Shown: positions 37,095 through 48,700 of the stretch, in pieces
Numbering within the stretch: position 1 is the first letter of the stretch
Layout of the letters: the number at the start of each line of letters is the position of its first letter
Assembly (NCBI GenBank): GCA_963576785.1
Contig: OY756144.1
Coordinates: 124,001 to 188,000, forward strand
DNA from: Chlorophyllum brunneum
Taxonomy: Eukaryota > Basidiomycota > Agaricomycetes > Agaricales > Agaricaceae
DNA: 64,000 bases
Direction: 5' to 3'
The notes under the pieces: model-generated
The model's database searches: none
What the model was told of the DNA's origin: nothing
The model's input: only the letters and a program-made list of their open reading frames with translations
Position numbers and translations under genes: made by a program

Positions 37095-37714
37095 TATCAT
37101 TTAGTGTAACGAGCCGGATGTCTCGATCAGAAAAATGTAAAGTATAAACCCATGGATGCCTGACCAGTACTGCTGAGACATGTCTTGTAATAGGATTCGG
37201 CCAAATAGGATATTCAATTCGGCAGATAATTTTGAGGTATGTTGGCAAGATATTCATGTTGCTTGTCGTAGGCTGCCTTCTGATTGGCGCTTGATGACTC
37301 ATATTGTAATAGCTTGTGTGCCTTCGCACTTACCATTCCATGGTCGTAGTCGTAGGCATGTGAATAGCATCAATGCCAAGTGTACATATGTAGCTCAAGT
37401 CTGGTTTTTGCAGTGGTATTGGCAGTGCTGAAGTACGTCAGCAGCTCATAGGACTTCAGGAGCCCTTATAATTTGCGTCTCGACGAGGTCACTGTAGACT
37501 CTGTATATCCTATGCTTGCCCCTGCATCAATTCATCTCTCCTGTACGGCGCAGTCCAACCTGTGTCTTCGAATCGGAGCCGAAGAACAGCATATCATCAC
37601 AGCCGCATTTCTATTACGGAATTCACACAGCGCCTCGTGCATTCTACACACCTCTCACACTCATATCTCCCCCGTCTCTGTTTGCACTCAAACCCCCAGG
37701 CAAGTCGACCCGCC
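37095..37714. other. Spacer before NLR 1
   Basis: This should hold the promoter of NLR 1. From about 37470 to 37780 all three forward frames are open because the DNA is C-rich and stop-poor. I do not treat those frames as genes. Confidence 0.4.
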
Positions 37715-39977
37715 ATGGCACCAGTGTTGACCCACCTCTCAACCCAGGCAAGTTGGCTTGCCCCAAGTGCCAACTAACCTCAACATGTATCCACTAATCG
37801 CCATTGACCATCTCCAGGACAGCAGGGAGCAGTGTAGCACAGGCATCTTCCAAGGGGCTCGTGGAGTCGTGATGAACAATCCTGTTATGATGGATGGGCC
37901 AATCTTCAACCAAGCTACCACCTCGGGAAAAACAGGTACGTACCTTGCCTTACTTGCACTACGAGCTAATGCGAACATATTCTTCAGTTCTTCAGCTTCT
38001 CGCCAAAAAAATGGCTTGGGGTGCTGACAAGGACTCGAACACCTCCCCTCGATGCCACCCTGGAACGCGAAAGCGATTAATAATGGAAACTGAGGAGTGG
38101 CTGATGAAGCTAGACCGCCAGTCAGATCTTCTGTGGCTGTATGGTACCGCTGGTGTGGGCAAATCCGCTGTTGCGCAGACCATTGCTGAGCATGCTGACA
38201 ATTGCAACCGCCTTGGTGCTGCATTCTTTTTCTCTGAATCCGACGATCGGTCCGACTATAACAAGTTCTGGATCACCATTGCCTACCAGCTTGCTGTCCA
38301 TATCCCGGAATATCGGGAGCTTGTAGAAAGACAGATTGACGCTGACCCCAACGTTTTGCGCCAAGCGCCTCATACCCAGTTCAAGAAACTCATTGTGAAA
38401 CCACTATCCTCTTTACCTACCTCGCCAAAGTTCCTGATCATCATTGATGGCCTCGATGAATGCAAAATGGAGACCACCCAAAGTAACATCATCGACCTCA
38501 TTTCCAACCTCATACATTCCACGCCCTCGTTCCCTGCATTATGGATGATCTGCAGTCGCCCAGAACATCACATCAAGCACCACTTCTCCAAGCTTCCCAT
38601 TGGGTACTACAAAGTCGAGCTTCCAATCGACGCAGACTGGGCGAGATATGACGTTGCTACTTTTCTTCGTTCCCGTTTCCAGGAAATTTGTGACAAGCAT
38701 TCCGATATTCTCGGTGAATCATGGCCGCCCGAAGCAGATCTCCAGGAAATCATCGACGACGCCTCTGGACTGTTCGCCCTTGCTTCAACTGTTGTGCGAT
38801 ACGTTGATGATCCTGAGCACAACCACCCTGAGGCCCGACTCCAAACCGTCATACTTCATCTACGCACGTCTGGTCCGGCAGACGGAGACAACCCAATGGC
38901 GAAACTCGACCTACTGTATACACATATTCTTTCCGAAATTCCTCGCGATATTCTGCCTGCCACACTAAGAATCATCCACTCGACCCTCCATTCGTTCAAG
39001 TCTCTTTTTTCTCCTCCGGCTGCTATATATGTAGCCAACTTCCTTGGAATGTCCCGTGGGGACTTCTATCGTGCTCTCAGGAAGCTCCATTCCCTCCTAC
39101 GCGTTCCATCTCCTCAGGATGCCACCAAGGCACCCATCGAATTCTCTCATAAATCATTCCGTGACTATCTCTTCGATCCTCGTCGCTCCGGGCGTTTCCA
39201 CCAGAGTCGAGAAGATGTCGCGTGTGACATGCTCCACAGCTTTTGTCAACTGACCTCTACGAGCCCGTACCAACAGGGCAATATGAATGCCTTGCCCAAT
39301 TTTCCTCTCACATGGACGCTATCTGACTTGAATGAATATGACCTCAATCGCTGGCTATTTAATTACTGTGCGGTTGACATGCCCCGTCATATCTCCACCT
39401 GTGATGGCACCCATGAAGGCGTGTTCACTGCTGTTCGTAATTTGGATTACAACTTAGTAGCCGTTATGCAAAGCGGTTCCGTCAATCCTTTTGTAGCCAT
39501 GGTCAACCAGAGCTTCTGTGCATGGCTGACTGCAACGGTATGCATTCTCGATTCACAGCATTCTTGTTGATGCTCATACAGTATAATCATAGCCTCAAGC
39601 GCACCGCTTTAAAGGCATCGTCCGCACCAAACCCATATGCGACACTGATCGGGAGATTTTGGATGTTTTTCTCACTCAATTTCCAGGTGCACTTCCAATA
39701 CCAGTTGAGTTCGTCCAACCTTCAGTTTGACACCAACCATGACCTAGTTTCGCCATCTAGGACCTTTCCTTCAGACTCCTGAGACCAAGCCCCGCCACAG
39801 TCATGTATGTCACAAACGTTTTTGCACTCTATAACATCACTGATAACTTGATTTTGCAGTTTTTCTTTCTATTTTCTCCTAGGCTATGGCAGCAAAAGCG
39901 TAGTGGGAGTTCAACGCATTTCCAGTATCGGCTTTTACTCAGTGAAATATCCCTTCACAGCTAACAACGTTAGCTGA
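37715..39977 (+). CDS. NLR 1: NACHT NTPase with short unknown tail
   Basis: Six exons (37715-37747, 37818-37935, 37988-39537, 39593-39703, 39761-39804, 39860-39977) sum to 1,974 nt, giving 657 residues. The start CGCCATGGC fits a good initiation context. Order: short leader MAPVLTHLSTQ; motif exon (EQCSTGIFQGARGVVMNN, TSGKTVLQLLAKKM); linker GADKDSNTSPRCHPGTRKRL; NACHT (about residues 95-260) with P-loop LLWLYGTAGVGKSAVAQTI, Walker B FLIIIDGLDEC and sensor CSRPEHHI; then a winged-helix-like region (SGLFALASTVVRYV, DILPATLRIIH, FSHKSFRDYLFDP). There are no WD40, ankyrin or TPR repeats. The last three exons encode a tail shared with its neighbours (GIVRTKPICDTD, DLSF, LLGYGSKSVVGVQR). Fungal NLRs are STAND switches in non-self recognition and cell death; that role here is inferred. 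The first intron is GC-AG. Confidence 0.85.
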
Positions 39978-40635
39978 CCTTGATATTATTGGGGAGACAA
40001 GGCCGATCGCCCAGCAATCGGAGTGTGTACTCCTACCTTCTGAATTTATACTTGCGGCTGTCAAAGTGTCTGTTGAGGCCTCCACAAAAGTTCAACGCAA
40101 TTTGCCTTTAGGATCAGCCGTGTTCTAGTCTGATTATGTAACGTCGATACTGTTAATGCAACGAGGTGGATCTCCCAGCGAGGGACAACAATGGTCTGGT
40201 GGTTATCGAAGATCGGGTATGTATGTAAGTATGTCTGGAGGTTGTACTAAATTGGTTGTGGACATGGAATGATTATGGATGCTGTGCTGTAGTGGTGGAC
40301 GGCGTTTGCGACGTCTGAGCGTGGTGCGTTGCAGGTGTCCGGAGGCAGGACATTAGAAGACAGAGAGAGCTTTTTGGTGATCTAGTGGCACCAACCTACC
40401 AGTCACGGATTTCCGTCCATTGAGTCGAGTTCAATCACAGATTGGAAGCAGGACATTCAGACAAATGAATACGAAGAGGAGGTTGCTGATTTTCCGTCAA
40501 GAAGTGAATAGCAACAATCAGAATGCCTCCGTTTTTGGGATTCGAAGCATATCACGCATCAGTACAGCTTTGTCCTCAGCCATCCACCACCTCTCTTGAT
40601 TTCCCTGCTTATTCCTACGCCGAAGCCATTTAACT
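39978..40635. other. Spacer between NLR 1 and NLR 2
   Basis: This holds the 3' flank of NLR 1 and the likely promoter of NLR 2. There is no motif-bearing frame. The part nearest NLR 2 (from about 40590) is similar to the DNA just before the relic at 18.3 kb. Confidence 0.4.
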
Positions 40636-42901
40636 ATGCTATCGTTGCTCAAGCACCTCTATCGCTGGACATATCCACCCCAAGTAGGTGGAATTCACGT
40701 TCCGCATATAATCGCTACTCATCATTGATCATCTCTAGGACGACACAGAGCAGCCTAGCTTTGGGCCCCTCCAAGGAGCTCATGACTTCATCATTAACGA
40801 TTCCCGCCTCATGGACAGGCCTACATTCAACAAAATTATTATGTCAGGCGAGACAGGTATGCATGTTATGCGACTTACAGTACGGGCTGATATGAAACGG
40901 ATTCTACAGTTCTTCAACTCCTCGTCAAGGAAATGACACAGGGCGCTGACAAGGACTCACCCTATCGCGAAACATCGTCTGGATGTCACCCAGGAACCAG
41001 GCAGTGGCTGACAAAACAAATCGAGGGGTGGTTGTCGAACGAACGTCGGTGGTCCGACCTCCTATGGCTGTATGGTGCTGCCGGGGTGGGCAAATCTGCT
41101 GTTGCACAGACCATTGCCGACCACGCTGCCGATTGTGAGCGCCTTGGCGCTGCATTCTTTTTTTCTGCATTCGATGATCGACGCGACTATCAAACATTTT
41201 GGATCACCATCGCTTACCAGCTTGCTGTCCGCATCCCAGAGTACCGGAAACTTGTAGCAGGGCAGATCGAGGCTGACCCCGACATCCTGCACAAAGCACC
41301 TCACGCGCAATTTGCACAACTCATCGTAAAACCACTATCCTCCTTCCGCACCTGCCTGAAGCATCTTATTATCATTGATGGCCTCGACGAATGCAAAAAT
41401 GAGGCCGACCAATGCAGTATCATCAATCTGATTGCCAAACTCATCCAGTCCACTCCCTCATTTCCTATCGTGTGGATGATCTTTAGCCGCCCAGAACATC
41501 ACATCAAGCAGGAGTTCTCCGAGGTCGTCACCAAGTGTTGGAAAGAGGAACTGCCAATCGACAGTAAAGATGTGAAAGACGACGTCGCATTGTTTATCCG
41601 CTCCCGTTTCGCAGACATTCGTAAAAAGTATTCTGACATGGTGGATGAAACATGGCCGTCTGAAGTAGACCTCCGGGAAATCATTGACGACGCCTCCGGG
41701 TTGTTTGCCCTCGCTTCAACCGTTGTGCGCTATGTTGATGATCCAGAACACCATAACCCCGAGGCTCGGCTTCAATCTGTCATTCGTCATCTCCGCACGT
41801 CCTGTTCGACAGACACAGAGAATCCGATGGCGAGGCTCGATCGCCTGTATACACATATTCTTTCTGATGTTCCCCAGGATATCCTTCCTACCACACTGCG
41901 AATCATCTACTCAATCACCCATTCCAGTTCTCGGCTCATTGATCCAATTCCTATCAGAGTGGCTAACTTCCTCGGAATTTCTCGTGGAAATTTATACCGT
42001 GCCCTCAGAAAGCTTCATTCCCTCTTACAAGTCCCACCTCCTCAGTATGCTACCAAAGAATCCATCAACGTCTACCATAAATCGTTCATTGACTATCTTT
42101 CGGATCCTGCCCGTTCCGGGTGCTTTCACCAGAGTACAGGAGAGATTACGTGCGACAGCCTTCGCAACTTTTATCGACTAACCTCTACAAGCCCAGACTC
42201 ACAAGGTGACATGGACGCCGGGCCCAATTTTCCCTTCACATGGAGGCCATCTAGCTCACGTGAAGAAATTGGCCTCAATCATGATCTACTTCGTCGCTGT
42301 GGAGTGGAGGTAGTACGACATATCTCCACCTGCAACAGCATTAACGAGGATATGTTGGCTGCTATTCGTGACCTGGATTACAACTTACTAGCAGGTGTCC
42401 AATGCCACTTTGTTAATCCACATCTCAATTGGAATTTATGTCAATGGTTTACTGCAGAGGCATGTCTCATCGACATCAACACCTTGTTGAGGCTCATATA
42501 GTGCAACCACAGCCTCAGGTCCACCACTTGAGCAACATGATCCGCACCAGTCCCATATATGACACCGACCAGAAGCTTTTGGAAGATTTTCGTATCTTGT
42601 TTCCAGATGTACATCCTATGCCAGTTGAGTGTACTAGACATTAACTCTGCATCATCCCTTATCCGACCTGGTCATATAGAATCTATCTTTCGAGGTTGGA
42701 TCAATCCCTGACCAAGCCAAGTATGTAGAAGATCCTTGTTTTAGTGCATAATTGATATATTGGTTTCGTAGCTTGCCTTACTATTGCTTCCTTGGTTATG
42801 GCAGTAGGAGTGTATTGGGGGTCTCTCCAGGCTGGGGCAAAGTTAATCTCCACTCAATACAATTTCCTTTCTTTCGAGATGCTGTTGGTATAATGAGGTA
42901 G
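40636..42901 (+). CDS. NLR 2: NACHT NTPase with short unknown tail
   Basis: Six exons (40636-40683, 40739-40856, 40910-42459, 42513-42623, 42680-42720, 42772-42901) sum to 1,998 nt, giving 665 residues. Its exon lengths equal those of NLR 1 for exon 2 (118), exon 3 (1,550) and exon 4 (111). Order: leader MLSLLKHLYRWTYPPQ; motif exon EQPSFGPLQGAHDFIINDS; MSGETVLQLLVKEMTQGADK; NACHT with P-loop LLWLYGAAGVGKSAVAQTI, Walker B LIIIDGLDECKNEAD and FSRPEHHI; then SGLFALASTVVRYVDDPEHH and YHKSFIDYLSDP. The tail reads PQVHHLSNMIRTSPIYDTD, then NLSFEVGSIPDQA, then YYCFLGYGSRSVLGVSPGW. The intron at 42460-42512 begins GC (GCATGT), and without it the frame stops at 42501. Role as for NLR 1: a STAND NTPase probably in self/non-self recognition. 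It is the downstream tandem paralogue of NLR 1. Confidence 0.83.
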
Positions 42902-43975
42902 CCTTCTTGTGTATAAAATATATATTACTGTCTGTCAACAAATCCCAGGAACTGACAGCTTGATTATCTGATGGGGCCTCTGGCAGGAGTGTATCCGACT
43001 TCATGAAGTCATAAATAATATTTATATAATGACAAAAAAGCTTCAACAGAACACCAAGTGCAAAAACTCCACTCATATATTGCATCTTTGCCTTTGGAAT
43101 CTGGATAATCAGCTAGTCATTATGTGATAGTGTGATTAGAGATTACTAACATTGTTGACAGTTGACAACGTTATCGTTTGACTAGTGGACAGGAAGCAAC
43201 CTGTCCTGGATGTGTATTGAAATTGTTCCGTAGCCACGAGATTGTATGAAGCACATCCCTGAGTTATTTTTAATACTGGTCTTAGACAGTCGCAGTCTTC
43301 GTTCCCGGAAGCTGTGGATGCTTTTCAGGTTGTATTCCCAGGTCATCCAGGGACGAAAAACCGATGTTCTTCATTTTCCAACTTTTGTCCTTCCCCCAGG
43401 ATAATCGGATGATTCGAGCGCCGTTCATATAGAACGACCATCACCATCACCACGAGTTCCATTCCTGGTTGGGCGAAGTGCCAAAGTTTCAATAGACATG
43501 TTTTCAATCACCTTCGGGCGGTGGGTCAGCTTGATGTGATGCCAGTGACACGAGTACTCGGGATATTTTTGATGGTGATTCGTTTGGATTTGCGACTGCG
43601 GACTGCGTTTGATCTTCTTGGGCGCTTGATGTACGAACCCCTTTCAGGATCGCGTCGGCTGCTGGGGGCGTATTCTGTTATCTGGAACGACCCTCCAAAT
43701 TCCCCCTTAAGCACGATACCACTTCCCCCTGGATGTTAACACCCTAATCCATCGTCCGGGCGATTGTCGAGTGGAGTTGGGAATCTGTCAATCAATGTGC
43801 ACCAGTAGGTTAATCACCTTTGATCCCGAGATTCTAAAAACACCCGTGCGACTTCATAAATGCCTTGTTTTACTCACCCACTCTCCCGCTCGCCGACTAA
43901 GTACACCACACCAAGCCGGTGTTCCCATCCCCCTGTGGTGGAATTCCTCCGCCCCGCGCCTCACCCTCACTCAAA
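42902..43975. other. NLR 2 3' flank and upstream region of the membrane-protein gene
   Basis: AT-rich sequence follows NLR 2. From about 43300 the sequence is mixed, without a supportable frame; a 72-codon frame at 43521-43739 has no motif. The last few hundred bases should be the promoter of the membrane-protein gene. Confidence 0.4.
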
Positions 43976-44953
43976 ATGCTAACCTGCCGCTCATCTACCC
44001 TGGGCAGTTCCCTCCCAATCTCATTCCTCGCCTCCTCCAACAATACAGACTTCCTCCCAGCACAGAACACCTCTCTGATTAAACAGACGGAAATTAACTG
44101 GGTCATTGGAATGACTCTTGGGTCTCTCTGCTACGGTGTCCTCCTCACCCTCGGTCTTGGTTGTCTCAAAGCTCTCCGCTCCCTTCCTTGCCAAAGTGGT
44201 TTATGGAACCAACGAAGGCTGCTGATGCTACATGTCTCGCTACTGATGACATTGAGCACAGCGCTACAAGTAAAAACAATCAGAGAAAATATGGTCGCCA
44301 TCTTCGACACCCCACCAGAGAGTTTGACGTATTTCTACCTAGACGAGTTTAATATCTTGGTTGTGATGGTGCTTGCATTATCGGATGGGTTGATGGTTTG
44401 GAGATGTTATATGGTGCAGAAAGTTTTACTTGTGGGTAGACCAGCGAGGTGGAATCATCTATGTTGGATCATCCCATTATTGTTGTGGCTCATTTTTATA
44501 GGTGAGTGTCAACGGGGATCACCCCTCCATCAGGGTTCTGACTTGACCCTTCTATTAGGAGCAGGAACAACCGCAGTCGCACTCTCAAACCCCAAACGAC
44601 CCCTCGCCGAAGATCCAGAACCACGCACGCTACTTCTACTTCTCATCACAATTTTTTGTAATATCCTTCTCAACCTCTTCACTACGACAAATATCATCAT
44701 ACGTCTACTTATCCATCGACGGGAAACAATAGCCTCCTTTGGTCGTACATCTTTACTATCAAATTATCACTTGCGAATAGTTGGCATGTTACTCGAGTCG
44801 GCATCCATTAATCTGCCTATTGCAATCGCTTGCGCTGTGTGTTCGTTGACGGTGGGCGGCTTTGGGCTTTTGGCCTGGGAGATTGGTGTTCCATCACAGG
44901 TATGTCCGTTCCCTACCCGCCCTCAACAAGTTCAACGCTTAAGAATCTTCTAG

Positions 44954-45707
44954 TGTAGAACGAGGGTATGGGCTGGAGAGCGAACGCTTTAACGAGCGCG
45001 GCCGAATCCAACAACCGCTTTGCTTCCAACCAAAAGGGGTCGATTAGCGGTACAGAGCGTCGAAGATTTGAGAGGAATTGACCAGGAAATGGTCGAGAAA
45101 AACGGTGATCAAGTTTGGGTAATTAATGAAGTTGAGACAGATAAGAGACGAAGTGGCTTTGAGAATCTGAGGGGATTTAGATACTCATTCGTATTTCACT
45201 GCCTTCCCCTATCGAAGACATACTACTTATATACATACATGAATATGGCCCAGTTTTAGAAGTGTGAAAGAAATATGCCAAGGTACATTTTAATGAAGTA
45301 ATTAGACCGAAAAATGGGAAGAAAAATGAAGGTAATCATCTATGGACAAGGTGTAGAACAATAGGGGACCAGGTACAAATGGATTGATAATGTTTTTATA
45401 CTATAAAGGTAGGACGGAGAAGAGAGAAGATAGGAAGAGGTTAGGCAGAATACATTATTTATTTGGGACTTTCTCCAGATGATCATCTACGGTGTAGACC
45501 TACAATTGGACTTAAAGGGGATAGCTTACAGTTATGAAATAGAAATGGAGGAGGCATAGAAACGGGGAAGAGGGACAGAAGACTTGACTTTGGGATGTTT
45601 ATGATGATGCCCCGACCCAGTGATGGGCGCTCCGAGATTTTTGATCCGAAAAGACTCCCTTGGAGACGACGTGAGAGTTCAGCAGTAGCCAAACGTCGCT
45701 CTCCACA
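44954..45707 (-). repeat. 3' LTR of the Ty3/gypsy element
   Basis: A 754-bp direct repeat of 51918-52671, beginning TG and ending CA on the plus strand. It matches the other copy by eye except C at 44993 versus T in the other. It directly follows the CTAG splice acceptor of the host gene. Confidence 0.95.
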
Positions 45708-45749
45708 TCTCCTAGGTACTTTGAATACTGACCTCCTGGTCAGTGGGCA

Positions 45750-48700
45750 TCATAGATGGTTGAAAAAAGCGAGCCATATGGTTGAGCTCTCTATTTTCGA
45801 TGTCGAGGGGGGGGGAAGTGGTATTGGGTCATATGTGAGCTCGTCTAGGGCTTCTGGGGTCGCGTCGGTCAATTTTGTGACTGGGATAGCTCGTAGGTCT
45901 CGTGGATAGTAGGGAACGAGTCGAAAGGCTGCAAAACGAAGTTTTGAAATTGATCCGTCAAGTTCTGTAAGGATATACGATCCTCCTGGTGTTCTTTTGA
46001 GTACCACTAATGGTCCGAAGTATCTGGGCTTGGTTTTGCTGCCTACATCATTGTCATAGCGTGAATTTCGAACTAGGACAAGAGAACCTGGTGAGAAGTT
46101 AAAATCCTTGATTTTATTTGAATACTTCTCATTAAAATGGCGGATGGAATCGTATCGAGCTTTGAGAACAAGTTCCTTGACTTTTGCTAGGTCCTGGGGT
46201 CGTTTCTGAAGCTGGGTGGCTCGGATTGCAATGAGGTCGGTAGTGGAAAGTGGTTTAGTGAGTGCTGGTGCCAGATATGTCGCTTCAGCCAGATCAAATG
46301 GAAGGAGGGGCTCGAGTCCATGGGCAAGGTAGTAGGGGGAGTATCCAGTCGATTTTTGGATTGAAATTCGTTCTGCCCAAAATACAGATGGAGCGACCAT
46401 TGTCCAGCGATGTTCTTCCCCTCCTGCAGCCTTTACTAGTGCTTCTCTGACGTCAAAATGTCTCCGCTCTACTGGACCATTTGCTCGAGAGTTATAGGGT
46501 GATATGCGAATGTGATTGATCTTGTATCGAGCTGAAAGGAATTCTGCAGCTTGTATGAAGGCTGGACCATTATCCGTCACTATTTCTTCGATTGCACCCC
46601 ACCTACAGAGTATTTCTTCAAAAATAAACGTCCCAAGCGTTCGAGCATTCTCCAAGCGAAGCATTCTCCATTCTGGGTAGGAGGAGAGTGAACAGCGAGC
46701 ATGTACAATGTACCTGTAGCCATTTGACTTGGGCATGAACATAGTATCGATATAGACTTTTCGGAAGAGTGTGAGAGGTGTGGGGACAGTTGGGGGAATG
46801 TAGAAGTTATGCAGGAGACGTGTTTGGCATTCATGACAAGTCTTGATGAACCAGCGAACGTCTTGTTCAAGTTGGGGCCACCAAAATCGCTCAAGAAGTC
46901 GAATACGGACTGTGAATATACCCTTATGACCCATTTCATCATGTGCCTGCCGTATGAGCTCGTATCGATGGTTTTCGGGCACCACAAGCTTGTGCTTCAT
47001 CTTGGGATCCTTCCTCCAAAGTTTTCCATCTCTAACAAAAAAACCGGCTGCATATCGAACAAATCGCTTGAAGGCATTGTCAGAAAGGTCTTGGGGTTGT
47101 CTAGGATCAATAAGGAACGCTTGGACTTGTTCCAGCTCGAGATCGCATCGTCTTGCTTTGTTTGATCGAGGAATGGTTGGAGGAGATGTTAGAGATGAGT
47201 CTGAGGGCGCGTTTGCAAGGATTTCAATGGGAGCGATGCTGGAAACGTTGGAGGTGGTTATTAGACGTCCCAGGGAGTGTACTGCTGCTTGGACTGGTGC
47301 GATTTCATTCAGGATTTCGATAGCAAATGTGTTGGAGGTCCAGGTCCACCAGGAGTCCTCCAGTGAATCGTTTGGGAATGTATAGGAAAGATGTGGTTGG
47401 GAATGCGAGAGGGAGAAGCCATTGGATGTGTCTATCCACTCCTCATAATCGTCATCGATTTCAGGGTCTTCTGGAGCTCGTGGTCGTCGTGATAGGCCAT
47501 CTGGACCATGTTCTTTGCCTGGGATATGCCTGAGACGAAAGTCAAAGAGTAATATCGCTGAAATCCAGCGATTGACGGCCGCGGATGGTTGGATATCAGG
47601 GTTATTGATCATACCCTTGATATACTTCGCATCTACCTCAACCACCAAGTTCTCTACCCCAATAATCCAAATCCTAACATCCTTCAGTGCTCTAAACAGC
47701 CCAAATAACTCCAATTTCGCTTGTGAGTACCGAGATTCACGTTCATTGAGTGTTATTGACCCAAATCTTGAGGGATATCGTCGATTATCATCTCCTAATT
47801 GCTGTAGAATGTAGCCAACTGCGATTTGTGAGGTATCAACACCTAGGATGACCTCGTTGTTGCTGGAGTAGTCCAAGGCCCGAATGCATGGTGAGTTTCT
47901 TGCTAGGTCCTTCAAGACATTCATAGCTGCTTGTTCTTCCTCCCCAAAGCAAAATTCTACCCCTTTCTTCGTCAGTCTAACCAGTGGTCTTGAAATAGCA
48001 GCAAAATTTCGGATAAAAATGCGGATAGTCCCCAGGGTGCCAAGGAACCCTCGTACTTCAGTAAGGTTGGAACAGAGAGGCCAATTAACGATTTTCTGGA
48101 CTCTTGAAGTGTCTGGAAGTCGTCCTTCATAGGTACAAAGATGGCCAACAACCATTGCTGAGGGCATACAGATGCGAGACTTGGGTCCTGAGAATGTTCC
48201 ACCAGCATGCTTGATGCGCTGAATGATCCGGTTCGCATTCTGGAGGTGTTCCCATACAAATCGACGAATTTTCGGATTTTCGGGGATAGTTTCGAAGCCA
48301 TCTACTGTTTCATATCGTGTTTGTGGTCCTTTGACTGGGACATCGTCAACAAAAGGTACAGCAATGTTAGGGATTTCGTCTTGAAGGAGGAATGTGAGAT
48401 CTCCATGCTGGATTTGCATGGAGTTGGTGTAGCCCATAGGAATGGATGTGAGTCGAAGCGTTCCAAGAGGGGTTTGGAAAGTAGTTAGGTCGCGAGATTC
48501 TGAGGCGAGAGCACGCTGATCAAAGCCTACAAATAAATCAAATATTCCGTAGCAGCCCCGACCACCAAATGACTCAGCATATTGCTCAACGATAGGAGGA
48601 ACTCCAGAGTCTTTAATAGTGACTGCATTCAGGGGTTGGAGATCATGAACGAGACGGAGTGATTTTCCATCTTTCTTGAGCACACAAAACCATCGAGACC

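Noticed and set aside
37473..37797. Three overlapping open frames before NLR 1
   Set aside because: The DNA is C-rich and stop-poor; only the short exon from 37715 joins the NLR in phase and matches the neighbours.
45020..45259. 79-codon frame in the LTR, repeated at 51984-52223
   Set aside because: Identical because it lies in both LTRs; it has no motif and is explained by the repeat.
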